This document shows positions 54,799-64,000 of a stretch of 64,000 bases of DNA, piece after piece. Under the pieces are notes generated by a model. It did not search any database. It had not been told where the DNA came from and saw nothing but the letters and a program-made list of their open reading frames with translations. Location: NCBI GenBank assembly GCA_963785115.1, contig CAWATY010000006.1, positions 62,001-126,000 on the forward strand, read 5' to 3'. The translations under genes were made by a program, and so were the position numbers. Numbering within the stretch: the stretch's first letter is position 1; the number at the start of each line of letters is the position of its first letter. The stretch comes from JACCWP01 sp963785115 (GTDB lineage: Bacteria > Actinomycetota > Actinomycetes > Propionibacteriales > Nocardioidaceae).

Positions 54799-55312
54799 GC
54801 TGGTCACCCCTCGGCTCGTTCCCCACGTGGTCGGGTGTCAGGAGCTCGTGCAGGCGGTCGAGTGCTCGACTGGTCTGGCTCTTCACCGTGCCGGTGCTGA
54901 TCCCGAGGTCGGCGGCGCACTCCTCCACCGAGGCGCCCCACCAGTGCCGCAGCACCACCACCCGGCGCTGCCCGGGCGGCAGCGCCTGCAGCGCACGGAT
55001 CAGCGCGTCGCGGTCCTCGACCGACGCCGCGGGACGGGCGGTGTCGTCGATCCCGTCAAGTCCCGCGCGCTCGCGTCGCCACGGCCGACGGCGTTCGTCG
55101 TGGTGGGCGTTGACCAGGATGCGGCGCGCGTACGCGTCCTCCCGGCCCTCACGCACCAGCCGCGGCCAGGCCACGTACAGCCGGGCAAGGGTGGTCTGGA
55201 CGAGGTCCTCGGCCAGGTGCCAGTCGCCGCAGAGGAAGTACGCCGTGCGGCGCAGGTGCCCGCGTCGTTGCTCGACGTAGGCCCCGAACTCGACATCGTG
55301 CCCGTTTCCCAT
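54785..55312 (-). CDS. SigE-family ECF RNA polymerase sigma factor (second)
   Basis: 175 residues. Region 2 HLRRTAYFLCGDWHLAEDLV and region 4 LPPGQRRVVVLRHWWGASVEECAADLGISTGTVKSQ match the sigma factor at 49878 closely, so the two sigma/partner pairs are paralogous. ATG 55312 starts MGNGHDVEFGAYVEQ. It overlaps its partner gene. Confidence 0.92.
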   Translation of the reverse strand: MGNGHDVEFGAYVEQRRGHLRRTAYFLCGDWHLAEDLVQTTLARLYVAWPRLVREGREDAYARRILVNAHHDERRRPWRRERAGLDGIDDTARPAASVEDRDALIRALQALPPGQRRVVVLRHWWGASVEECAADLGISTGTVKSQTSRALDRLHELLTPDHVGNEPRGDQHGRA

Positions 55313-55369
55313 CCGACCCCCTCCCGCTGCTCCGTCGAGTGTCCAACGGAACGTGGTTCGGATCGGTTG

Positions 55370-56629
<1,260 letters not shown>

Positions 56630-56666
56630 CCGCGGTCTCTCCTCACGGCAACCTCACAGCAGAGCC

Positions 56667-57950
<1,284 letters not shown>

Positions 57951-58028
57951 GGGTCCTCCATCGGTACGACCGGGGGCGAAGCGCCGCAAGGGTAGCGAAC
58001 CGGCCGGGAGGGTGGACGTGCGTCTCGC

Positions 58029-58034
58029 TAGCGT
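58029..58034 (+). promoter_or_regulatory. -10 box (TAGCGT), leaderless lipid kinase
   Basis: TAGCGT ends 7 nt before GTG 58042. Confidence 0.45.
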
Positions 58035-58041
58035 GGCCGCC

Positions 58042-58929
58042 GTGGAGCGCTGCCTGGTCGTGACGAACGCGGAGGCGGGCAGCGCGGAGGAGGAAGCCGT
58101 CGCTGCCGCGGTCACCGAGCTGCGCGCCGCGTACGAGGTCGAGGTGCTGGCCACGGCCGACCCCGACGACCTGCGCGACGTGCTGGCCCGGCGCGACGGC
58201 CGGCTGGTGGTGGTGGTCGGCGGCGACGGCAGCCTGCACGCGACGGTGGCCGTGCTGCACGGGGAGGGATGGCTCGACGACACGGTGGTGGCGCTGGTGC
58301 CGCTCGGCACCGGCAACGACTTCGCCCGCGGGCTGGAGCTGCCGCTCGACCCGGCCGAGGCGGCGCGCGCCGTCGTCGACGGCAGCGAGCGCCGCTTCGA
58401 CCTGTTCGTGGAGGACGGCGGGCAGGTGGTCGTCAACGCCGTGCACATGGGCGTGGGGGTCGATGCTGCCGACCAGGCGACGAAGCTGAAGGGCCGCTGG
58501 GGTCGGTTCGGCTACGTGCTCGGCGCCGCGCGGGCCGGGTTCGTGAGCAAGGGCCAGCGACTCCAGGTCGTGCTCGACGACGACATGGTGGCCGACGGCA
58601 GGCACCACGTCCTGCAGGTGGCGGTCGCCAACGGCCGGTTCGTCGGCGGGGGCACGCCGATCGCGCCGACGGCCGACCCGGGCGACGGCAACGCCGAGGT
58701 GGTGCTGTCGTACGCGCTGGCGCCGGCGAAGCGATTCGCCTACGCCGTGCTGGTGCGGCTCGGCCGGCACGACCGGCGACGTGACGTCGAGACCTACCAG
58801 GCGTGCCGGATCGAGGTGTCGTCGCAGCGACCGTTCCGGTGGAACGTCGACGGCGAGATCGAGGGTCCGGAGCGACGTCGGGCGTGGTCGGTGCACTCAG
58901 GTGTGCTGCGGTTCCGGGCGCCCGGCTGA
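58042..58929 (+). CDS. Diacylglycerol-kinase-family lipid kinase
   Basis: 295 residues. The nucleotide motif LVVVVGGDGSLHATVAVL and ALVPLGTGNDFARGLELPLD are those of DgkB/YegS-type kinases, and the C-terminal FRWNVDGEIEGP carries the conserved DGE. It phosphorylates a lipid alcohol at the membrane. GTG 58042 is preferred to the upstream in-frame GTG at 58019 because of the promoter box and family length. Confidence 0.9.
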   Translation: MERCLVVTNAEAGSAEEEAVAAAVTELRAAYEVEVLATADPDDLRDVLARRDGRLVVVVGGDGSLHATVAVLHGEGWLDDTVVALVPLGTGNDFARGLELPLDPAEAARAVVDGSERRFDLFVEDGGQVVVNAVHMGVGVDAADQATKLKGRWGRFGYVLGAARAGFVSKGQRLQVVLDDDMVADGRHHVLQVAVANGRFVGGGTPIAPTADPGDGNAEVVLSYALAPAKRFAYAVLVRLGRHDRRRDVETYQACRIEVSSQRPFRWNVDGEIEGPERRRAWSVHSGVLRFRAPG

Positions 58930-58939
58930 CGGACCGGGT

Positions 58940-59905
58940 TCAGGTCCAGCCGCGCTCGCCGGCGCGGACGCCCGCCTGGAAGCGGGACGAGGCGCCGAGC
59001 TCGGCCAGCAGGTCGGCGACCCGGCGCCGCACCGTACGGACCGAGCAGCCGAGGGCGCGGGCGATCTGGTCATCGACGAGGCCCTGCGCGAGCATCGCGA
59101 CCAGCTGGCGGCGGCCGTCGGTGTGGATCGCCTCGCTCGACCCCGGCGGCACGTGCGCCCGGTCCCACAACAGGTCGAACAGCTGGCGCAGGGCGGCGAC
59201 GAGCGCGGGCTGGCGGACCAGTAGCCGCTGGCCCTCCGGGCTGCCCCACCACTCGGGCAGCAGCGCAGCCTCGGTGCCGAGCACGACGAGCCGGGTGGGC
59301 ACCTCGTCGAGGACCCGTACCTTCTCGCCGGCCTCGATCCGGCGGATCACGTCGCCCGTCGGCTCGGCGAGCGCGGCGACGGGGTAGAGCGCGCGGGACT
59401 CGCGGCCGGAGCGCAGCTCCTGGAGCAGGGCGAGGTCGGCGTCGCGGCTGACGGGCAGCGCCCACTGGTCGGGGCGGAGATAGACCAGCTCGCCGGTGGT
59501 CTCGACGAGCAGCCGGGCGAGCACGTCCAGGAAGTCGCCGGGGGCGACCATCTCGAGCTCGGCGGAGCCGGCGCGGCCGTGCCGCCGCGAGCGGTTCTCG
59601 GCGAGCAGGGCCGGGACGCTCAGTCGCGCGCTCCCCAGCGCGGCCTGTGCGTCGACCAGCCGCGCCGTCGCCTCCTGGACCAGCCGGCCCAGCGCGCGCT
59701 CCGGGGCCTCCACCAGCACCTGGTCCCCGGCCCGCCGGACCAGGCCGAGCGCGACCAGCGCGTCGACGGACTCCCGCACGTCGGCCAGCGACGAGCTGGT
59801 CAGGTCGCTGAGCGTGACCAGGCCGACCGGGCCGTGCACGAGCAGCTGGCGGTAGACCGCCTCCTCGCGGGCGGCCACACCGAGCGCGCCCAGCGCGTCG
59901 TCCAT
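58940..59905 (-). CDS. LuxR-type regulator with N-terminal TrmB-like domain
   Basis: 321 residues. The N-terminus AREEAVYRQLLVHGPVGLVTLSDL resembles TrmB-type winged helices. The middle has a phospholipase-D-like sensor style (VYLRPDQWALP). The C-terminal LuxR HTH is MLAQGLVDDQIARALGCSVRTVRRRVADLLAELGASSRFQAG. These are common, mostly orphan regulators in actinomycetes. ATG 59905 has TAACCT 6 nt upstream. Confidence 0.87.
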   Translation of the reverse strand: MDDALGALGVAAREEAVYRQLLVHGPVGLVTLSDLTSSSLADVRESVDALVALGLVRRAGDQVLVEAPERALGRLVQEATARLVDAQAALGSARLSVPALLAENRSRRHGRAGSAELEMVAPGDFLDVLARLLVETTGELVYLRPDQWALPVSRDADLALLQELRSGRESRALYPVAALAEPTGDVIRRIEAGEKVRVLDEVPTRLVVLGTEAALLPEWWGSPEGQRLLVRQPALVAALRQLFDLLWDRAHVPPGSSEAIHTDGRRQLVAMLAQGLVDDQIARALGCSVRTVRRRVADLLAELGASSRFQAGVRAGERGWT

Positions 59906-59911
59906 GGTGGC

Positions 59912-59917
59912 AGGTTA
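59912..59917 (-). promoter_or_regulatory. -10 box (TAACCT), leaderless LuxR-type gene
   Basis: TAACCT on the minus strand ends 6 nt before ATG 59905. Confidence 0.5.
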
Positions 59918-60057
59918 GTGCCGATGGCCGCACCCGGACACGACAAACACCCGCAGTGGTGGGACGGTGGCCCCTGAAGGCGTCGGAAGCGCGTCGGGGG
60001 ACGATTCCGGCGCCTTCTGGCGTGCCCGGACAGATCACCGCTTCTCGGACGAGCCGC

Positions 60058-60462
60058 TCAGATCAGCTCGGCCGCGGCCTCGGGGCTGGAGTCGGCCAGG
60101 AAGGCGCGGCAGCGCTCGGCCTCGTCGGTCTCGTCGATCTCGGCGGCCGCCCGGGCCAGCGCCGCGAGCGCGCGCAGGAAGCCCCGGTTGGGCTCGTGCC
60201 GCCACGGGACCGGGCCGTGCCCCTTCCAGCCGCTGCGGCGCAGCGCGTCCAGGCCGCGGTGATAGCCGGTCCGCGCGTACGCGTACGCCGTCACGTCCTG
60301 CCCGTCCTCCAGCGCCCGCTCGGCGAGCACCGCCCACGCCAGGCTCGAGGTCGGGTTGGCGCGGGCGACCGCCGTGGCATCGGCCCCTCCGGCCAGCAGC
60401 TCCGCCGCCGGGTCCGACGCAAGCATCGTCTCCGGCGGCCCACCCAGCAGGTTCTCGTGCAT
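60058..60462 (-). CDS. DUF3151 family protein
   Basis: 134 residues. NLLGGPPETMLASDPAAELL, NPTSSLAWAVLAERAL, AYAYARTGYHRGLDALRRSG and WKGHGPVPWRHEPNRGFLRAL are the DUF3151 signature. The family is actinobacterial and normally lies next to fructose-bisphosphate aldolase, as here except for the inserted gene between them. Function unknown; helical, probably cytosolic. Confidence 0.9.
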   Translation of the reverse strand: MHENLLGGPPETMLASDPAAELLAGGADATAVARANPTSSLAWAVLAERALEDGQDVTAYAYARTGYHRGLDALRRSGWKGHGPVPWRHEPNRGFLRALAALARAAAEIDETDEAERCRAFLADSSPEAAAELI

Positions 60463-60494
60463 CCCCCCATCCTGCCCCGCCCACCCCTGCTGCG

Positions 60495-60514
60495 TTTTCG
60501 CAGGGTGGGCTGCG
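60495..60514 (+). repeat. Left 20-bp inverted repeat flanking the AbiEi/DUF559-type gene
   Basis: ttttcgcagggtgggctgcg is the exact complement of 61774-61793. It lies in the 239-nt gap upstream of the gene. A short hairpin (cccagcg / cgctggg, 60528-60547) and the word gcttccccagcgc (60523-60535) follow. Confidence 0.92.
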
Positions 60515-60611
60515 GAACCAGCGCTTCCCCAGCGCTACAACGCTGGGTGAGCGACGGGAAGGCTGGGTCAGCGCATGCCAGCGGGCCGTCACAGCAGGCC
60601 GTCCGTACTTG

Positions 60612-60620
60612 TTGTCCACA
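60612..60620 (+). promoter_or_regulatory. DnaA-box-like 9-mer TTGTCCACA upstream of the AbiEi/DUF559-type gene
   Basis: TTGTCCACA equals the high-GC actinobacterial DnaA box. It lies 81 nt before the start codon; weaker relatives (cgcccacagc at 60641, tcctccacggctgtg near 60664) follow. Confidence 0.5.
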
Positions 60621-60701
60621 GCTGCGTCGCCGCCCGGCCTCGCCCACAGCCCGGCAGCTCGCGTCCTCCACGGCTGTGCGCCGCGGGCGACAGTGCCCGC
60701 C

Positions 60702-61676
60702 ATGCACAACGAACTGCGTGAGCTGGCGGACCTGCAACGGCAGGTCTTCACGACCGCGGACGCTGCGCGCCTCGGGTACGGCGACCGGGACATCCGTCGC
60801 GCGGTCGACGCTGGCCAATGGGTACGGCTGCGGCGGGGCGCGTTCGTGTTCAGCGACGTGTGGGCCGCCGCCGACGACGATCGCCGCCACCTGCTGGTCG
60901 CCCGTGCCGTGGCACGGCCGTTGGCGGGCCGGGTGGCGCTCAGCCACACCACGGCCACGGTCGCGCTGGGCGTGCGACTGTGGCGTCCCGACCTGCGACG
61001 CGTCCATCTGACTCGACTCGACGGGCGCAGCGGCGGCATCGAGCACGGAGTGGTCCACCACGACTTCCCGGCGGGGACGGGCTCGCCCCAACCAGTCGTC
61101 GACGCCGACGGCATCGACCCGGACTTCGTCGTGCTTCCCGCCGCGGAATCCGTGGCCGGCGCGATGCTGCTGCACGGACTCGACCAAGCGGTCGTGATGG
61201 GTGACTCCGCGGTCCACCTGGGCGTGGTCGACGACGACGCGCTCGTGCGGGTCACCGAGCGGTGGGAGCTCACTCCGTACTCACGACACGCGCGGCTGGC
61301 GGCACGCTTGGTCGACGGACGAGCCGAGAGCCCCGGCGAGACCAGGGGCCGGCTGATCTTCTGGCGCGCCGGGCTGCCCCGGCCCGAGCTGCAACTCGTG
61401 GTGCGCGGACGTGACGGCCAACGGGCCAGGACCGACTACGGATGGCCCGAGCTCGGAGTGGTGGGCGAGTTCGACGGCAAGGTCAAGTACCTGCGCAGCT
61501 GGCGGGAGGGCGAGACGGCATCAGAGGTCGTCGCCCGGGAGAAGGCCCGAGAGGAATGGATCACCGAGGCGGGTTGGCTGGTGCGGCGGATCATCTGGGG
61601 TGAGCTCGCGACGCCGCGAGTCGTCATCGAGCGCTTCCGGCGCGCCTTCGAGAGCGCCGCCAGGCACATCGCCTGA
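60702..61676 (+). CDS. AbiEi-type winged-helix / DUF559-like nuclease-fold protein
   Basis: 324 residues. The N-terminus (about 1-60) is the AbiEi_4-type winged helix: LADLQRQVFTTADAARLGYGDRDIRRAVDAGQWVRLRRGAF. The C-terminal domain (about 235-324) has GELGVVGEFDGKVKYL-like residues (ELGVVGEFDGKVKY) and VVAREKAREEWITEAGW followed by RIIWGEL, a Vsr/DUF559-type restriction fold with acidic residues and Lys. No toxin gene is adjacent, so a complete AbiE pair is absent. Actinobacteria carry many such orphan copies. It is inserted between DUF3151 and fba and flanked by 20-bp inverted repeats. Confidence 0.85.
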   Translation: MHNELRELADLQRQVFTTADAARLGYGDRDIRRAVDAGQWVRLRRGAFVFSDVWAAADDDRRHLLVARAVARPLAGRVALSHTTATVALGVRLWRPDLRRVHLTRLDGRSGGIEHGVVHHDFPAGTGSPQPVVDADGIDPDFVVLPAAESVAGAMLLHGLDQAVVMGDSAVHLGVVDDDALVRVTERWELTPYSRHARLAARLVDGRAESPGETRGRLIFWRAGLPRPELQLVVRGRDGQRARTDYGWPELGVVGEFDGKVKYLRSWREGETASEVVAREKAREEWITEAGWLVRRIIWGELATPRVVIERFRRAFESAARHIA

Positions 61677-61715
61677 CCTCGCTGGGAGGAGCGGATCCGA
61701 CCGGGTCGCGGATCG

Positions 61716-61748
61716 GCTTCCCCAGCGCAAGCACCGCTTCCCCAGCGC
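61716..61748 (+). repeat. Two direct copies of gcttccccagcgc
   Basis: Copies at 61716-61728 and 61736-61748; a third lies at 60523-60535 on the other side of the AbiEi/DUF559-type gene, in the same orientation. Confidence 0.9.
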
Positions 61749-61769
61749 TACAGCGCTGCGGGAGCGACA

Positions 61770-61793
61770 TTTTCGCAGCCCACCCTGCGAAAA
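61770..61793. repeat. Right inverted repeat and hairpin after the AbiEi/DUF559-type gene
   Basis: ttttcgcag-cccacc-ctgcgaaaa forms a perfect 9-bp hairpin. Positions 61774-61793 are the complement of the left repeat at 60495-60514. It may terminate both convergent genes. Confidence 0.9.
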
Positions 61794-61832
61794 CTGCGCC
61801 CTCGGCGCGGCCGCGTGGCTGTCGCGTCGGCG

Positions 61833-62864
61833 TCAGCCGAGGTGGGTGCCGGCGGAACGGAGGTGCTCGCAGGCCTCGGTGACGCGGTTGGCCATCGACT
61901 CCTCGGCCGCCTTGCCGTAGGCGCGGGGGTCGTACGCCTTCTTGTCGCCCACCTCGCCGTCGATCTTCAGCACGCCGGAGTAGTTGCTGAACATGTGGTC
62001 CGCGACGGCCCGGGTGAACGCGTACTGGGTGTCGGTGTCGACGTTCATCTTCACCACGCCGTAGTCGACCGCGGCCGCGATCTCGTCGGCGCTCGAGCCC
62101 GAGCCGCCGTGGAACACCAGGTGGAAGGGTTTCGCACCCTCGCCGAGGTCCCACTTGTCGGCGACGGCCTTCTGCGCCTCCTGCAGGATCTCCGGGCGCA
62201 ACTTGACGTTGCCCGGCTTGTAGACACCATGCACATTGCCGAACGTCAGCGCGGTGAGGTAGCGACCCTTCTCGCCGAGCCCCAGCTCCTCGACGGTACG
62301 GACCGCGTCGCCCGGCGCCGAGTAGAGCTTCTCGTCCATCTTGCCGACGATGCCGTCCTCCTCGCCGCCGACCACCCCGACCTCGATCTCGAGGACGACG
62401 TGCGCGGCGGCGGCCTTCTCGAGCAGCTCCTGCGCGATCTGCAGGTTCTCCTCCAGCTCGACCGCCGAACCGTCCCACATGTGCGACTGGAACAGCGGCT
62501 CGCCGCCCGCCTCGACGCGCTCCTTGCTCAGCTCGAGCAGCGGTCGGACGAAGCCGTCGAGCTTGTCCTTGGGGCAGTGGTCGGTGTGCAGCGCCACGTT
62601 GACGGGGTAGTTCTTCGCGACCTCCCGGGCGTACGCCGCGAACGCCGCCGACCCGGTCACCATGTTCTTGATGGTCGCGCCGGACAGGAAGTCCGCCCCG
62701 CCGGTCGACACCTGCACGATCCCGTCGCTCTCCGCCTCGGCGAACCCGCGCAGCGCGGCGTTCAGCGTCTGCGACGAGGTGACGTTGATCGCCGGGTAGG
62801 CGAACGACTTCTCCTTGGCGGTGTCGAGCATCTGCGCGTAGACCTCGGGCGAGGCGATCGGCAT
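61833..62864 (-). CDS. fba: Class II fructose-bisphosphate aldolase
   Basis: 343 residues, zinc aldolase of glycolysis and gluconeogenesis. Zinc ligands and catalytic loops: ALHTDHCPKDKLDG, EIEVGVVGGEEDGIVG, TFGNVHGVYKPGNVKLRPEI, LVFHGGSGS and VVKMNVDTDTQYAFT. This is the longer class IIA form. ATG 62864 follows GAGGGAG; the promoter box overlaps the upstream gene's stop region. Confidence 0.96.
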   Translation of the reverse strand: MPIASPEVYAQMLDTAKEKSFAYPAINVTSSQTLNAALRGFAEAESDGIVQVSTGGADFLSGATIKNMVTGSAAFAAYAREVAKNYPVNVALHTDHCPKDKLDGFVRPLLELSKERVEAGGEPLFQSHMWDGSAVELEENLQIAQELLEKAAAAHVVLEIEVGVVGGEEDGIVGKMDEKLYSAPGDAVRTVEELGLGEKGRYLTALTFGNVHGVYKPGNVKLRPEILQEAQKAVADKWDLGEGAKPFHLVFHGGSGSSADEIAAAVDYGVVKMNVDTDTQYAFTRAVADHMFSNYSGVLKIDGEVGDKKAYDPRAYGKAAEESMANRVTEACEHLRSAGTHLG

Positions 62865-62900
62865 GGCGGGCTCCCTCGGCGGACGGTGGCGGCACCGGCC

Positions 62901-62906
62901 AGGATA
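62901..62906 (-). promoter_or_regulatory. -10 box (TATCCT) of fba
   Basis: TATCCT on the minus strand is immediately downstream of the neighbouring stop codon and about 36 nt before ATG 62864, so fba has a leader with a ribosome-binding site. Confidence 0.45.
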
Positions 62907-62907
62907 G

Positions 62908-64000
62908 TCAGCGCAGCTCGGACTGCAGCGCTCGCGCCGCCACCTGGACCGGGTCCCACGTCGACGACAGCGGCGGGACGTACCCGAGGTCCAGGTCGAT
63001 CAGGTCGGCGACCGTCATCCCGGCCCACAGCGCGGTCGCCACGATGTCGACGCGCAGCCCGGTGCCCGAGCCCCCGACGAGCTGTCCCCCGAGCAGCCGC
63101 CCGCCTGGCTCGGCGGTCAGCCGGACCGTCATCGGCTCGGCGTCGGGGTGGTAGCCCGCGCGAGTCGCGGTCTCGACGGTCGCCGACACCACCTCGCGAC
63201 CGAGGGCTTCGGCATCGGTGACGCTCAGTCCGCTGCGGCCCACCTCCAGACCGCAGGCCGTGGTGACCGCCGTGCCCACCACTCCGGCGAACACGTCGGA
63301 GCCGCCGGTGAGGTTGCGGCCGATCACCCGGCCCTGCTTGTTGGCGTGCGTGCCGAGCGGCACGTGCGCGTACGCCTCGCGCACCCGGTCCCACACCTCG
63401 ACGCAGTCGCCGGCGGCCCATACCCCGGGATGCCCGGGCACCGCCATCGAGGGATCGGTACGCACCCCGCCGGACTCGCCCACCGGCAGGTCGGCCGCCG
63501 CGGCCAGGGCAGCCCGGGGACGTACCCCGAGACCGAGCATGACGATGTCGGCGTCGTACGTGCGGTCGCTGGTCGTGACCCCGCGGACCCGGCCTCCGTC
63601 GCCGGTCTCGAAGCCCTCGACCCTGGCGTCCATGTGCACGGCGACGCCCATCTCCTGCATGGCCTCGCGCACCCGCCGCCCGAGCTCAGGGTCGAGCGTG
63701 CCCATCGGCTCGGCCGCCTGGTCGAGCAGCGTCGTGTCCAGGCCGCGCCGCAGGCAGGCGTCGGCCATCTCCACGCCGATGTAGCCGGCACCGACGACCA
63801 CCGCCTTCTCGACGCCGGACCGGCCGAGGGAGTCGAGCAGCCGGCAGCCGTCGTCGAGTGTCTGGACTCCGTGCACGCCGGCGGCGTCGGCGCCCGGCAC
63901 GGGCGGCACCACCGGCTCGGCCCCGGTGGCGAGCACGAGGTGGTCGAAGCCGATCCGCTCGTCTCCCTCGTCGGCCCGCACCGTGACCTCGCGGGACGCG
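62908..64000 (-). CDS. FAD-dependent pyridine nucleotide-disulfide oxidoreductase (cut by window edge)
   Basis: At least 364 residues; the N-terminus with the first FAD motif and any redox Cys lies beyond the window. Visible: LVLATGAEPVVPPVPG, the NAD(P)H motif AVVVGAGYIGVEMADACLRRG, FAD motif VWAAGDCVEVW, and a C-terminal dimerisation domain (LLGGQLVGGSGTGLRVDIVATALWAGMTVADL). The layout is that of NADH oxidase / CoA-disulfide reductase type enzymes. The electron acceptor cannot be stated without the N-terminus. Confidence 0.88.
   Translation of the reverse strand, partial: ASREVTVRADEGDERIGFDHLVLATGAEPVVPPVPGADAAGVHGVQTLDDGCRLLDSLGRSGVEKAVVVGAGYIGVEMADACLRRGLDTTLLDQAAEPMGTLDPELGRRVREAMQEMGVAVHMDARVEGFETGDGGRVRGVTTSDRTYDADIVMLGLGVRPRAALAAAADLPVGESGGVRTDPSMAVPGHPGVWAAGDCVEVWDRVREAYAHVPLGTHANKQGRVIGRNLTGGSDVFAGVVGTAVTTACGLEVGRSGLSVTDAEALGREVVSATVETATRAGYHPDAEPMTVRLTAEPGGRLLGGQLVGGSGTGLRVDIVATALWAGMTVADLIDLDLGYVPPLSSTWDPVQVAARALQSELR

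Noticed and set aside
60702..61676. Complete AbiE toxin-antitoxin system
   Set aside because: No AbiEii-type nucleotidyltransferase toxin gene lies on either side; only an AbiEi-like domain fused to a nuclease-like fold is present.

Overview
This window comes from a high-GC Gram-positive bacterium of the Actinobacteria (Actinomycetota). The base composition looks close to 70% GC by eye, GTG starts are frequent, and TANNNT boxes sit 6-8 nt upstream of many start codons, as in leaderless actinobacterial mRNAs. Several genes point the same way: bldC, two SigE-family sigma factors, DUF3073 and DUF3151 proteins, and an AbiEi/DUF559-type gene. The order purF-purM-DUF3073-vdh-hypothetical-bldC matches what I recall from Streptomyces. 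The gene set resembles Nocardioidaceae or a neighbouring family, but I cannot fix the genus.

Layout. 0-10 kb is an accessory signalling region: the start of an MFS transporter, two tandem giant regulators (zinc ribbon, class III nucleotide cyclase, AAA ATPase, TPR-like region), a Crp/Fnr regulator with a canonical cyclic-nucleotide-binding cassette, and a divergent, translationally coupled GAF + cytoplasmic subtilase pair. The first giant regulator is broken by many frameshifts and the second by one. 10-16 kb holds small enzymes, a coupled amidohydrolase-DUF59-alcohol dehydrogenase trio, and a prokaryotic pentameric ligand-gated ion channel. 16-21.5 kb is a catabolic cluster (ThDP enzyme, Nramp-like transporter, 2-hydroxyacid dehydrogenase, RraA-like protein) with a GntR/FCD regulator and two matching operator-like sites. 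21.8-25.2 kb carries a DUF4287-type protein, a BTAD/TPR regulator and a secreted protein.

25-63 kb is the conserved part of the window: bldC, vdh, purM, purF, purL, purQ, purS, purC, purB, purD, purA and fba. Between them lie transport, redox, secreted and regulatory genes. These include two tandem DUF1906 secreted proteins, a fatty-acid CoA ligase, a phytoene-desaturase-like flavoprotein, two SigE-type sigma / membrane-anchored partner pairs, an LLM flavoenzyme, an AraC-DinB fusion and a lipid kinase. Nearly all steps from PRPP to AMP are present (purF, D, L/Q/S, M, C, B, A); only purN, purK/purE and purH are not in the window. An AbiEi/DUF559-type gene sits between DUF3151 and fba, bracketed by 20-bp perfect inverted repeats. 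The right edge cuts an FAD-dependent pyridine nucleotide-disulfide oxidoreductase.

Two cross-cutting features stand out. Several intergenic gaps contain a locus-specific word repeated in inverted or direct orientation (29.2, 34.3-34.9, 43.4, 46.9, 60.5/61.7 kb). Single-base indels also break purL and a ThuA-like gene, so some sequencing error is likely and the other frameshifts should be read with caution. No gap between genes exceeds 300 bases. I saw no tRNA, rRNA, CRISPR array or transposase.
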